A stretch of DNA of 9,425 nt from Rickettsiales bacterium (GCA_947453775.1 CANGHM010000010.1:1-9425); one strand, 5' to 3'. Counted from the stretch's first letter, positions 1 through 8,185 are shown. Notes: generated by a model not told the origin, from the sequence alone. Numbers and translations: made by a program.

Positions 1-1032
1 AAAAAACCAATAGGTGTGCTTTTTATAATCATTATAGTTATCTTAAGTTACAAATATTTTGTTATTTCTAGCATACCAACACCTCGAGAGGAAAAACTAG
101 TTGAAGTGGAAACTGTTAAAAGTTCAACTATTAAGCATACTGCCAATTTTATTGGCACCATCCGCTCTGCTCAGCAAACCTTTTTAGCATCAAAAACAAA
201 TGGTATACTAAAAATTATTGCAAAGCCTGGCCAGATGCTAAAAAAAGGAGATCTTATCGCAACAATTCAAAACAACAATATAGAGCTTAATTATAAAATC
301 TTAAAAGAAGCAGAAAAAATTGCAAAATATCAGTTTGACAGAGCAAGCGAGCTATTTAAATCTGGCTTTTCAAGTAAAAATGTTGTTGAAGAAAAACACT
401 CCCTTCTCCTTGATTCTCAAAAAAGACTCTCTGATGGAAAAATGGCCCTTGAAGAAATAAAAATCCGTGCGCCTTTTGATGGCACCATGGGGCTTTTTAA
501 ATTTCAAGAAGGATCACAGATTGAAAAAGCAGATATTATTGTTGAATTTTATGATCCAAAATCATTAATTGTCCAATTTGATGTACCTTTGTCTATTGCA
601 AAAAAAGTAGAAAATGGTGGGAAAATTTTTATAAACGATACAGAATATCGCTTAACTTACATCCAAAAAATGCTCGACGAAGAAACGCATATGTGTCCTG
701 CATATGCTAAAATCGATTGCCTTAACTATGTCATTGGCACCACAGTTGACATAAGCTTAGTCACGCAAGTAAAACACTCTGTTATTGTTATTCCCCTTGA
801 GGCTATCTTTTTGCGTGGTGGTAAAGCTTTTGTTTATATTGTTAAAGACGGTAAGGCAATCTTAAGGCCGATAAGTTGTGGCATTAGGGATAAAAAACGC
901 ATAGAGATTACTGATGGCTTGCACGAAGGCGAGCGCATCATCCCCTTTGGACACAGTCGTCTTTATCCAAATATAGCAGTCAAGGCAAGTCCTGCAGATT
1001 TAGACGCTTCAGCAAATGATGCCAAAAAATGA
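1..1032 (+). CDS. RND efflux periplasmic adaptor (membrane fusion protein), 5'-partial
   Basis: Periplasmic adaptor of the HlyD/AcrA type, which links an inner-membrane RND pump to an outer-membrane channel. The frame is open to the left edge of the window. A GTG at 16 is possible, but the codons before it (KKPIG) continue naturally into a hydrophobic inner-membrane anchor (VLFIIIIVIL), so the true start probably lies upstream. After the anchor comes a beta/lipoyl half (about 199-267, 'KPGQMLKKGDLIA'), then a short alpha-helical hairpin (about 290-460). The second lipoyl half has the family signature 'APFDG' at 469-483 followed by 'G..FKFQEGSQI'. A beta-barrel and membrane-proximal domain make up the rest ('VIPLEAIFLRGGKAFVY'). 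At about 343 visible residues it is close to the usual adaptor length, so little is missing. Its stop overlaps the permease start by 4 bp (ATGA), which fits translational coupling. The substrate cannot be told from the sequence. Confidence 0.9.
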   Translation, partial: KKPIGVLFIIIIVILSYKYFVISSIPTPREEKLVEVETVKSSTIKHTANFIGTIRSAQQTFLASKTNGILKIIAKPGQMLKKGDLIATIQNNNIELNYKILKEAEKIAKYQFDRASELFKSGFSSKNVVEEKHSLLLDSQKRLSDGKMALEEIKIRAPFDGTMGLFKFQEGSQIEKADIIVEFYDPKSLIVQFDVPLSIAKKVENGGKIFINDTEYRLTYIQKMLDEETHMCPAYAKIDCLNYVIGTTVDISLVTQVKHSVIVIPLEAIFLRGGKAFVYIVKDGKAILRPISCGIRDKKRIEITDGLHEGERIIPFGHSRLYPNIAVKASPADLDASANDAKK

Positions 1033-4000
1033 ACATGAACATAACGACATATTTTCTTAAACATCCTGTTGTAGCAGTCATTTTAAATGCCATGATCGCC
1101 GCTGTCGGCATCTTATCTTTTGACTCTTTGTCGGTTCGAGAATATCCTGAAGTTCACTTCCCTCAAGTGCATATCCAAACCCATTATCCAAATGCAAGCG
1201 CTGAGGTCGTGGAGAGTGCTGTAACTAATCCTTTGGAAGATAGATTAGCCAGCATCGATGGCATTAATACTATTACTTCTGACTCAAAATATGGCGTAAG
1301 TCATATTTTCCTTACCTTTCAAAATGGTATCTCTATCGACAAATCACTAATTGCAGCAAGGGAGGCAATTGGGCTGACAAACCTACCAACAGAAGTAAAG
1401 CCTCCTGTTGTTGAGCGCAAAACAGCATCTCAAGAACTACCATTTATTGTTATATCTCTTGAGTCTTCCTCGATGGATTTTGCCGAACTTACGCATTATG
1501 CAAATCTAAATTTAAAAAATATTTTTAGGGGAATTAAAGGTGTTTCTACTGCAGAAATTTGGGGTCAACCATATACCTACAAAATTGTTTTAGATTCAAG
1601 GAAGATGTATGCCTTTGGCATTAATGCAAATGATATATTTAACTCTCTTCAAAAAGGCAATGTCTCGTTGCCTGTTGGAAAATTTCAAAATGAGATTTCT
1701 GTTACGTTAAATTCTGAACTCAAAACAATAAAAGATTATGAAAATCTTGTTATAAGAGAAAAAAAATCTTCACAGCGCGCTGTGTTTTTAAAACAGGTAG
1801 CCGATATAAAACTTCAAACCGACGATAAGCGCTTTAGAATTCGCATTAATGGAAAACCAGGGCCTTGTATTGCTATCCAAAAAAATAATGATGCTAACCT
1901 TCTGGAGGTCTCAACACTTGTGCGCAATCAGTTAAACGAGGTTGAGCAGATGATATCGGATGATTTAAAAATGGATATTATTCAAGACCAAGCAGATTTT
2001 GTGCGAGACTCTGTTAAAAATGTCAAATCCTCGATATTTGAAGCAATTATATTTGTTTTAATAATTATTTTCATCTTTTTAAGAAATTTGAAGGCTACAA
2101 TTGTTCCGCTGATAACAATTCCTATTTCGCTTATAGGTTCTTTTATATTTTTGAAGGTTTTTGGTTTTTCTATCAACGTTATAACCCTTTTAGCAATGGT
2201 TTTAGCTATTGGCCTTGTCGTGGACGATGCAATTATTGTTCTTGAAAATATACAGCGGCATATCGATAAAGGGCTTCTTCCTTTTAATGCTGCAATAAAA
2301 GGAGCAAAAGAGATTGGGTTTGCTATTGTTGCTATGACCCTGACTCTTACAAGCGTTTATGCACCCTTGGCTTTTATTACAGGAACAATTGGTGAGCTTT
2401 TCATAGAATTTGCGGTTGCCCTTGCTGGCAGCGTTCTTATTTCTGGCGTTGTTGCTTTAACTTTATCTCCTTTCATGTGTGCTAAACTTTTACAAAGTAA
2501 CCAAAGTCAATTACTTCCTGAAATTGATGAATTTCTTGATCGATTTACAGCCTATTATGCTAATGCTTTAAGGAAATTTATCCTTTATAAAAAGAGCTGT
2601 CTTTTGTTATTTTTAGGGGGTTTTGGTTTAATTGCACTACTTCTGCAAATAATTCCTAGCCAAACAGCGCCAAAGGAAGATCGGAGTTTAATCGGTATTT
2701 ATATCGCTCCCATTTCTGGAAGAGATATTAATGCCATGGAGCAAAAAATTCAACTTATTGAGCAATCTATTAGATCTATACCCGAAACCCAACATAGTAT
2801 TGTTTTTATAGGGGAGTGGGGCGGCAATATCATACTACCCTTGCAGCCTCAATCTTCAAGAGATAGATCAGCTCAAAAGATTGTCGATTCCATCAAGCCA
2901 TTAGTTACTACAATCCCCTCTCTTGACGCTCACCCTTGGAGCTCAGATTCAGGCCTTCCAGGTCTTGATAACTCCATGAATAATGGTGAATTATCTTTAG
3001 TTATTTCCACAACACAAAGCTATTTAAATTTGTTTGATGTGGTCGAAAAGATCAGAAAAATTCTGGAAGATCAGGAGGTTTTTCAAAACACAAAGCATGA
3101 TTTAAAAATTAATACACCAAGTTATAGAATCGATATTGATACAAATGAAATGGCTCATTTGAACTTAACTTATCAACAAATTGCAAAAACTATTGAGATT
3201 TTCTTTAGTGGCAACCAAGCCCTAACTTTTTCTAAAGATGGTTTGTTATATCCTATAACCATTGAAGGAAAACAATCGCCTTGGGACTTAAATGAGCTGT
3301 ATATTACCAATCAATCTGGCAAAAGAATTTCTTTGGGAGCTGTCGCTAAAATGATCCCAACTTCAGTAGCCTCTAGCCTTTACCACTATAATCAAATGCG
3401 CTCAGTTGTGTTAACGGCAAATCTACCAAAGGGGGAGTCTTTTGACAGCGCTGCGAAAACATTTTTGGCAGAAGTTAGCAAAGATTTGCCCCCTTCTTAT
3501 AAAAGAACATGGTCTGGAAATGCTAAAACCTATTTGGAGTCCAAACAAACAATGATAACTTTGTTTTTTTTAGCTATTATTTTTATTTTTGCCATCCTTG
3601 CTATTCAATTTGAAAATTTTATTGACCCGTGTATTATTCTTTTGACTGTTCCCTTAGCATGCCTAGGAGCGCTAGGTTTTGTCTGGATGTTTAATGGATC
3701 CATAAATATTTTTACACAAATAGGGTTAATTACGCTTATTGGCCTTATTACAAAACATGGAATATTAATAGTAGAATTTTCCAATCAATTAGCAAAAGAT
3801 CTAGCTTTAAATGAAGCAATTATTCAGGCCTCCTACCTTCGTCTGCGACCTATATTAATGACGACAGGCGCGATGCTTTTTGGCGCAATCCCTTTAATAC
3901 TATCTAATAATGCAGGTCATGAGGCTCAACGCGCTATTGGTATTGTCCTGGTTGGGGGATTGAGCTTTGGAACTTTTTTCACTCTCTTTGTGCTACCAAC

Positions 4001-4049
4001 GGCCTGTTTTATGATTAAGTCTTTTTATTCTTCAATTAAAAACGTCTAA
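1029..4049 (+). CDS. RND family efflux permease (AcrB/MexB-like inner-membrane pump)
   Basis: Proton-driven inner-membrane transporter of the hydrophobe/amphiphile efflux RND family, 1006 aa against about 1030-1050 for E. coli AcrB. TM1 is at about residues 12-30. A first large periplasmic loop follows ('EYPEVHFPQV', 'YPNASAEVVE'), then TM2-TM6 at about 336-482, TM7 at about 523-543, a second large periplasmic loop ('PWSSDSGLPGLD' near 636-647), and TM8-TM12 at about 843-995. The proton-relay residues are all present: adjacent Asp399-Asp400 in TM4 ('LVVDDAIIVLEN'), Lys909 in TM10 ('GLITKHGILIVEF') and Arg940 before 'PILMT' in TM11, matching AcrB D407/D408/K940/R971. The pump therefore looks functional. 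The ATG at 1029 overlaps the adaptor stop and has no clear Shine-Dalgarno; a second in-frame ATG lies at 1035. No outer-membrane channel gene is visible. Substrate and subfamily remain open. Confidence 0.95.
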   Translation: MNMNITTYFLKHPVVAVILNAMIAAVGILSFDSLSVREYPEVHFPQVHIQTHYPNASAEVVESAVTNPLEDRLASIDGINTITSDSKYGVSHIFLTFQNGISIDKSLIAAREAIGLTNLPTEVKPPVVERKTASQELPFIVISLESSSMDFAELTHYANLNLKNIFRGIKGVSTAEIWGQPYTYKIVLDSRKMYAFGINANDIFNSLQKGNVSLPVGKFQNEISVTLNSELKTIKDYENLVIREKKSSQRAVFLKQVADIKLQTDDKRFRIRINGKPGPCIAIQKNNDANLLEVSTLVRNQLNEVEQMISDDLKMDIIQDQADFVRDSVKNVKSSIFEAIIFVLIIIFIFLRNLKATIVPLITIPISLIGSFIFLKVFGFSINVITLLAMVLAIGLVVDDAIIVLENIQRHIDKGLLPFNAAIKGAKEIGFAIVAMTLTLTSVYAPLAFITGTIGELFIEFAVALAGSVLISGVVALTLSPFMCAKLLQSNQSQLLPEIDEFLDRFTAYYANALRKFILYKKSCLLLFLGGFGLIALLLQIIPSQTAPKEDRSLIGIYIAPISGRDINAMEQKIQLIEQSIRSIPETQHSIVFIGEWGGNIILPLQPQSSRDRSAQKIVDSIKPLVTTIPSLDAHPWSSDSGLPGLDNSMNNGELSLVISTTQSYLNLFDVVEKIRKILEDQEVFQNTKHDLKINTPSYRIDIDTNEMAHLNLTYQQIAKTIEIFFSGNQALTFSKDGLLYPITIEGKQSPWDLNELYITNQSGKRISLGAVAKMIPTSVASSLYHYNQMRSVVLTANLPKGESFDSAAKTFLAEVSKDLPPSYKRTWSGNAKTYLESKQTMITLFFLAIIFIFAILAIQFENFIDPCIILLTVPLACLGALGFVWMFNGSINIFTQIGLITLIGLITKHGILIVEFSNQLAKDLALNEAIIQASYLRLRPILMTTGAMLFGAIPLILSNNAGHEAQRAIGIVLVGGLSFGTFFTLFVLPTACFMIKSFYSSIKNV

Positions 4050-4050
4050 T

Positions 4051-5127
4051 TTATCCAGCCACAACCTGCTGAACAATAAAATCCATCTGCATCAAGCGAG
4101 TATACTGCTGAGTTAGAGTCTGTATTAGCCGGGGATTTTGCTTGATCAGTTGAGCCAGCCTGAGCTCAATACCCATTTGTTGTAAAAATTGTTTTTGGCT
4201 TTGCGTGATGACATTTTGGCTAAATTTCTGCTCAGCTATTTGCTTTAAAGCATAAAAATCTACGTGGGTGGTTAGATCTACTTGTCCTAAGTTTTGCAGC
4301 AGGGGGTAGAATTGATGTTCTTTTACCCCTTGAAGAGTGGAGGTATATTGTTTTGTTGCTCGATATTTTGGCTCAATGCAATAACCATAGTCGATAATCA
4401 GCGCAGCTCCACTGGCGCATCCATTAGCGCTAGTAATTAAACGGCATATTTGCCCCATCGCATCAGCAGCAAAGCTAGATACCTCTAGTATCGCCCCTTG
4501 CTTGGCATGTATGTGCTGGGGGAAATTATATGCACTAGGGGCTGGTACGCTTGGGATAGAGTCAAAATAAAGCTCCTGGTTATAGCGCACAACGACTTGC
4601 TGCCAAGAGTGATTTTTTTTAATATACTGCTTTATGGGCAAAGCGTCAAAAAACTCATTAGCAATGATTATATTTGGTGACTTAGTATCAAGTTTTGATA
4701 GATCATCGATATGCGATATTTCAATACCAAAGCTTGATAAATTTGCCTTTTGCGAGGCGATAAAATTGGGATTAATTTCCAATAGCGCAATTTGTCTAAT
4801 AGCACTAAATGTATCTGGGGCAATTTTCTTTAGTGTGCGAAGTATATCGCTCATTAATTTGCCACTTCCTGGCCCCAGCTCTACCAAATTAAAATCCTTA
4901 ATAGGCAATATTTGGATATGATGTTGCCATTTAGTGATAATCCAAAGAGCAATCATTTCGCCAAACATTTGCGATATTTCAGGAGCAGTTATAAAATCAT
5001 CGCCAATATTTTTGGTGCATTTATAATAAGCATGTGCGCTTTTGCAAAGCGCCAGCTCCATCATATGCTCTAGGGTAATGTAAGATTGCTGCTTAATGAT
5101 TGCTATTATTTCCTGCTGTAGCTCCAT
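4051..5127 (-). CDS. midA: MidA/NDUFAF7-family class I SAM-dependent methyltransferase
   Basis: Relative of mitochondrial NDUFAF7 (MidA), the SAM-dependent enzyme that methylates an arginine of complex I subunit NDUFS2 during assembly. The bacterial role, probably in respiratory complex I, is inferred by homology. With the start at 5127 the protein has 358 aa. The N-terminal family motif 'FITAPEISQMFGE' is at 45-57. The SAM-binding loop 'ELGPGSGKL' is at 83-91; the family more often has GPGRGTL. 'ANEFFDALPIKQ' is at 156-167, 'IIDYGY' at 244-249, and 'TLQGVKEHQ...DLTTHVDF' at about 264-291. A longer frame to 5238 exists, but it would begin with TTG deep inside lgt and adds 37 residues without family resemblance, so I chose the ATG at 5127. 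This overlaps the lgt stop by 22 bp and has no strong Shine-Dalgarno, as expected for coupled translation. It is the last gene of the operon and ends one base from the convergent permease stop. Confidence 0.92.
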   Translation of the reverse strand: MELQQEIIAIIKQQSYITLEHMMELALCKSAHAYYKCTKNIGDDFITAPEISQMFGEMIALWIITKWQHHIQILPIKDFNLVELGPGSGKLMSDILRTLKKIAPDTFSAIRQIALLEINPNFIASQKANLSSFGIEISHIDDLSKLDTKSPNIIIANEFFDALPIKQYIKKNHSWQQVVVRYNQELYFDSIPSVPAPSAYNFPQHIHAKQGAILEVSSFAADAMGQICRLITSANGCASGAALIIDYGYCIEPKYRATKQYTSTLQGVKEHQFYPLLQNLGQVDLTTHVDFYALKQIAEQKFSQNVITQSQKQFLQQMGIELRLAQLIKQNPRLIQTLTQQYTRLMQMDFIVQQVVAG

Positions 5128-5891
5128 GTTAATATCGCAATTCCAATTACAATAAACGGTAAAGATAGTATTTGTCCCATGGTTATATACCCTAAAATAA
5201 AGCCTATTTGCTGATCGGGTTGTCGCAAGAACTCGCAAGAGATTCTACAAATTCCATATATCAGCAAAAACAAACCACTTACAGCCCCTGGGGTTTTGAG
5301 GGTATTATATTTGCGTATCATCCAAGCTAAAATAATAAAATTTAATACCCCTTCTGTTAAAGATTCATAGATTTGACTTGGGTGCCTAGGTAAAAAATCT
5401 GGTGGAAATAGCACAGCAATAGGAAAAGTTGTGACTCGCCCTACCAGCTCACAGTTAATAAAGTTTGCCAAGCGACCTAGGGCGATTCCTATTGGGGCAG
5501 CTGAAGCTAAAAGATCTGCTAAAGCGATGAAGGATATTTTATTAAGGCATGCAAAAAGTAAGGCGCTGAGAATCACCCCAATCAAACCTCCGTGAAAAGA
5601 CATACCCCCTTCGTAAGTTTTTAAAATTTGAATAGGGTCATTAAAATATCTAACCGGATCATAAAATAGCACATATGCAAGTCTTCCGCCCACTATAATT
5701 CCTATTATTAGATAGCTAATAAAGTCGTCGAATTGTAAAGGGGTGATTTTTATATTGTGCTGTCGAATTAAATATTTACAATACATGCTGCCAATGATCA
5801 CTCCAAAAACATACGAAAGCGAATACCACGAGATCGCAAGTGGCCCTAATGGTAAAATAATGGGGTTAATATTGGGAAAATCAAAAATCAT
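5106..5891 (-). CDS. lgt: Prolipoprotein diacylglyceryl transferase
   Basis: Inner-membrane enzyme that moves a diacylglyceryl group from phosphatidylglycerol to the lipobox cysteine of prolipoproteins, the first step of lipoprotein maturation. The protein has 261 aa and several hydrophobic segments. Family motifs in order: 'SWYSLSYVFG' (21-30), 'GGRLAYVLFYD' (68-78), 'GGMSFHGGLIG' (95-105, containing the conserved His100), the Lgt signature 'GRLANFINCELVGR' (139-152), 'RHPSQIYE' (169-176) and 'CRISCEFLRQPDQQ' (215-228). Arg140, Asn143, Gly151 and Arg216 appear to correspond to E. coli R143, N146, G154 and R239, which are known to be essential. One oddity is Cys147 where the signature normally has Gly. 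The ATG overlaps the murB stop by 11 bp (ATGATTTTTGA), and a weak AGG lies 11 nt upstream. The 3' end overlaps midA by 22 bp. It is probably co-transcribed with murC-murB and midA. Confidence 0.97.
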   Translation of the reverse strand: MIFDFPNINPIILPLGPLAISWYSLSYVFGVIIGSMYCKYLIRQHNIKITPLQFDDFISYLIIGIIVGGRLAYVLFYDPVRYFNDPIQILKTYEGGMSFHGGLIGVILSALLFACLNKISFIALADLLASAAPIGIALGRLANFINCELVGRVTTFPIAVLFPPDFLPRHPSQIYESLTEGVLNFIILAWMIRKYNTLKTPGAVSGLFLLIYGICRISCEFLRQPDQQIGFILGYITMGQILSLPFIVIGIAILTWSYSRK

Positions 5892-6780
5892 ATATCTTTT
5901 TACCTAGTCTTTTTACCTCCCATTTTAATTCCACGCCACATTGCTCTAGTACTTTTGTTTGCGCTAGAGTGGCAAGGTCTTCTAAATCTTGAGCACTTGC
6001 TGAGCCTTTGTTAATCAAAAAATTGCAATGCAAGTTAGAGATTTGTGCATTATTTAAAGTACTACCACGCATACCTACGCGCTCTATTAACTCCCAAGCT
6101 TTATGGCCAATGGGGTTGGCAAATGTACTGCCGCAGGTTTTTTCGCTAATCGGTTGGCTAGCTTTGCGCTTAAGATTAATATCTTCCATTAGGGCTTTGA
6201 TTTGGCGCTGCTCTCCTTTTTCATATCGCAATTTTGCCTCCAAAAAAATAACATTTTCAAGACTATTGCCACGATAATAAAACCCCACATCACTGTTTGA
6301 AAGTTCAACTATCACGTTTTGTTTAAGCAATAATACCTTTACGCTATGGACTATATCCTTGAACTCTCTGCCGTAAGCTCCGGCATTCATCGCTATTCCG
6401 CCGCCAATATTCCCTGGTATGCCGATTAAAAACTCAAAACCTTGCAATGAATTTTGGCAGCAAAAATGAGCTAAATTATAGTTTAAAGTAGCTGCTCCAA
6501 CGGTGATAAAATCTTGACCCAAGGTGATATGGCTAAATCCGCCACCTAGTTTAACAGTCGCCCCACTAACTCCACCATCGCGGATTAGTAGGTTTGAGCC
6601 TGCCCCGATGGTATTGATAGGGGTTTGCGGCGGTAAGTTGGTAATAAATTCTTGTAGTTGGCACAAGCTATCTGGTCTATAAAACACCTCAGCAGGTCCT
6701 CCAACTTTTAGCCAGGTAAGATGGGCTAAATTATAATTAAATTTTACTTTGCTATTGTTTGGATCGAGCAGCATAATCAT
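5881..6780 (-). CDS. murB: UDP-N-acetylenolpyruvoylglucosamine reductase
   Basis: FAD- and NADPH-dependent cytoplasmic reductase that turns UDP-GlcNAc-enolpyruvate into UDP-MurNAc. With the start at 6780 it has 299 aa. FAD-binding motifs 'GAGSNLLIRDGG' (59-70) and 'GIPGNIGGGIAMNAGAYG' (120-137) are intact, followed by 'FYYRGNS' (167-173). 'CGSTFANP' (216-223) carries the proton-donor Ser218, and 'LHCNFLINKG' follows. The C-terminal 'VELKWEVKRLG' carries the expected catalytic Glu. Its short form without the extra loop of E. coli MurB suggests type II. A longer frame reaches 6831, but that start is TTG and the extra 17 residues lie in murC. The ATG at 6780 has GGAG (minus strand, 6791-6794) 10 nt upstream and gives an N-terminus like that of Rickettsia MurB; ATG 6774 is a second option. 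It overlaps murC by 29 bp and lgt by 11 bp. Confidence 0.95.
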   Translation of the reverse strand: MIMLLDPNNSKVKFNYNLAHLTWLKVGGPAEVFYRPDSLCQLQEFITNLPPQTPINTIGAGSNLLIRDGGVSGATVKLGGGFSHITLGQDFITVGAATLNYNLAHFCCQNSLQGFEFLIGIPGNIGGGIAMNAGAYGREFKDIVHSVKVLLLKQNVIVELSNSDVGFYYRGNSLENVIFLEAKLRYEKGEQRQIKALMEDINLKRKASQPISEKTCGSTFANPIGHKAWELIERVGMRGSTLNNAQISNLHCNFLINKGSASAQDLEDLATLAQTKVLEQCGVELKWEVKRLGKKIYDF

Positions 6781-8185
6781 GTAATTTTTGCTCCAAAGCA
6801 TTTGCATAGTATGTAATATCCCCAGCTCCAAGCATTAGCACAATGCACTTATCTTCCAAACTAGCTGCAATTGTAGTAAAATCTTCTAAAGCATCAAGGG
6901 CATAAACCTTATCATGGGTGATATTGTCGACTAATTGCTTGTGATTAACAGATGTGGGATTTTCTTCGCCAGCAGAATAAATAGGCGCTATGTATAGGAC
7001 ATCGGCCAAATCAAAACAATTCTTAAATTCAGCAAACAAGCTGATAAATCTTGAATATCTATGTGGTTGGCATACAACGATTAATTTACCACCATCAATA
7101 TTTACCGCATTTTTTGCTGTTGCAATAGTGGCTCTAATTTCAGCTGGATGATGTGCATAATCGTCGATAATATTTATTTGCTTGTATTGGCCTACTTTTG
7201 TAAATCTGCGCTTTACTCCCTTAAAAGATGAAAATGCTTTTTGTATAACTTTAATACCAAAATCCAGCTCTACTGCTACTGCAATTGCCGCTAAAGCATT
7301 TAGTATGTTATGCCTGCCGGGTACAGCTAGATGAATTTTTTTAATTATAATACTTCCTAAATTGGGAGAAGAAATTTGCACATCAAATACAGATGAAAAA
7401 CTATCAAGCTCGATATTGAAGGCGCGCACGTTGGCATTAGGATTTTCAATGCCATAGGTAATGATTTGTTTGGTAGTGATTGCCTCTATCATATGTTGCA
7501 CAATAGGCTGATCGATGCAACATACCGCAAAACCATAAAATGGCAAGTTATAAATAAAAGTATTAAATGATTCAACTAATTTTTCAAATGATCCATAAAA
7601 ATCCATATGCTCAATTGCAATATTTGTGATAATTGCGATCGTTGCTGGAATGCGGATAAATGTGGCATCAGATTCATCAGCCTCAGTAATTAAATAATCG
7701 CTACTGCCCAAGTAAGCATTGGTATCTTTACAGTTAATAATTCCACCATTAATTACTGTTGGATTAACGCCATACTCTTCAAAAATATGTGCCATCATCG
7801 AGGTGGTAGTAGTTTTTCCATGTGAGCCAGAAACAGCGATGCAAGTTTTAAAACGCATTAATTCAGCTAGCATCTGGGATCTGGGAATTACTGGCAAGCC
7901 TTTTTTGATCGCCTCTTGTACTTCAGGATTATTTTGCGAGATAGCTGAAGAGATAACTACATATTTAACGTTATCAATATTTTTAGCCTCATGCGTGGTG
8001 AAAATTTTTATCCCAAGATTTTTTAATCTTTGTATATTAGAATTGCTTGATATATCAGAGCCTTGCACTTCATAGCCCATACCGCTCATAATGGTTGCAA
8101 TACCACTCATGCCAATACCTCCTATTCCAACAAAATGAATAATACCAATACTGCCGTTTTTTTTCTTATGGTCTAATAAGTGCAT
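6752..8185 (-). CDS. murC: UDP-N-acetylmuramate--L-alanine ligase
   Basis: Cytoplasmic ATP-dependent Mur ligase that adds the first amino acid (L-Ala) to UDP-MurNAc. At 477 aa it has the normal length, with the three Mur-ligase domains in order. The Rossmann-like UDP-binding domain has 'GIGGIGMSGIA' (20-30). The central ATPase domain has P-loop 'SGSHGKTTTTS' (119-129), 'EADESDATF' (168-176), the metal-site His193 in 'NIAIEHMDFYG' and 'PGRHNILNALAA' (289-300). The C-terminal domain has 'KRRFTKVG' (325-332), 'DDYAHHPAEI' (341-350) and 'QPHRYSRF' (373-380). No key residue is missing. The ATG at 8185 is favoured because a strong promoter lies just upstream and no earlier in-frame alternative looks coding. 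No Shine-Dalgarno is evident, and the predicted leader is only about 20 nt. It is the first gene of the operon, and its 3' end overlaps murB. Confidence 0.97.
   Translation of the reverse strand: MHLLDHKKKNGSIGIIHFVGIGGIGMSGIATIMSGMGYEVQGSDISSNSNIQRLKNLGIKIFTTHEAKNIDNVKYVVISSAISQNNPEVQEAIKKGLPVIPRSQMLAELMRFKTCIAVSGSHGKTTTTSMMAHIFEEYGVNPTVINGGIINCKDTNAYLGSSDYLITEADESDATFIRIPATIAIITNIAIEHMDFYGSFEKLVESFNTFIYNLPFYGFAVCCIDQPIVQHMIEAITTKQIITYGIENPNANVRAFNIELDSFSSVFDVQISSPNLGSIIIKKIHLAVPGRHNILNALAAIAVAVELDFGIKVIQKAFSSFKGVKRRFTKVGQYKQINIIDDYAHHPAEIRATIATAKNAVNIDGGKLIVVCQPHRYSRFISLFAEFKNCFDLADVLYIAPIYSAGEENPTSVNHKQLVDNITHDKVYALDALEDFTTIAASLEDKCIVLMLGAGDITYYANALEQKLHDYAARSKQ
6791..6794 (-). promoter_or_regulatory. 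Ribosome binding site that decides the murB start
   Basis: The minus strand reads GGAG here, 10 nt upstream of the ATG at 6780 and inside the 3' end of murC. It supports the 299-aa MurB over the longer TTG-initiated reading from 6831. It is 16 nt from the alternative ATG at 6774, which makes that start less likely. Confidence 0.55.

Noticed and set aside
1982..2176. 64-codon minus-strand frame opposite the RND permease
   Set aside because: It covers the region encoding TM2-TM3 of the permease. Its Lys/Ile-rich protein is the expected mirror of hydrophobic codons.
4498..4921. Two plus-strand open frames opposite midA (4498-4680 and 4634-4921)
   Set aside because: Both are antisense to conserved MidA motifs, overlap each other and lack convincing starts.
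5128..5238. N-terminal extension of midA to a TTG at 5238
   Set aside because: The 37 added residues are encoded within lgt and do not resemble the family N-terminus. The ATG at 5127 gives the usual length.
6008..6277. 89-codon plus-strand frame opposite murB
   Set aside because: It is antisense to conserved MurB sequence, with no supporting signals.
7719..8075. 118-codon open frame on the plus strand opposite murC
   Set aside because: It lies wholly antisense to clear MurC motifs, including the P-loop region, and its protein has no recognisable features. It is a shadow frame.
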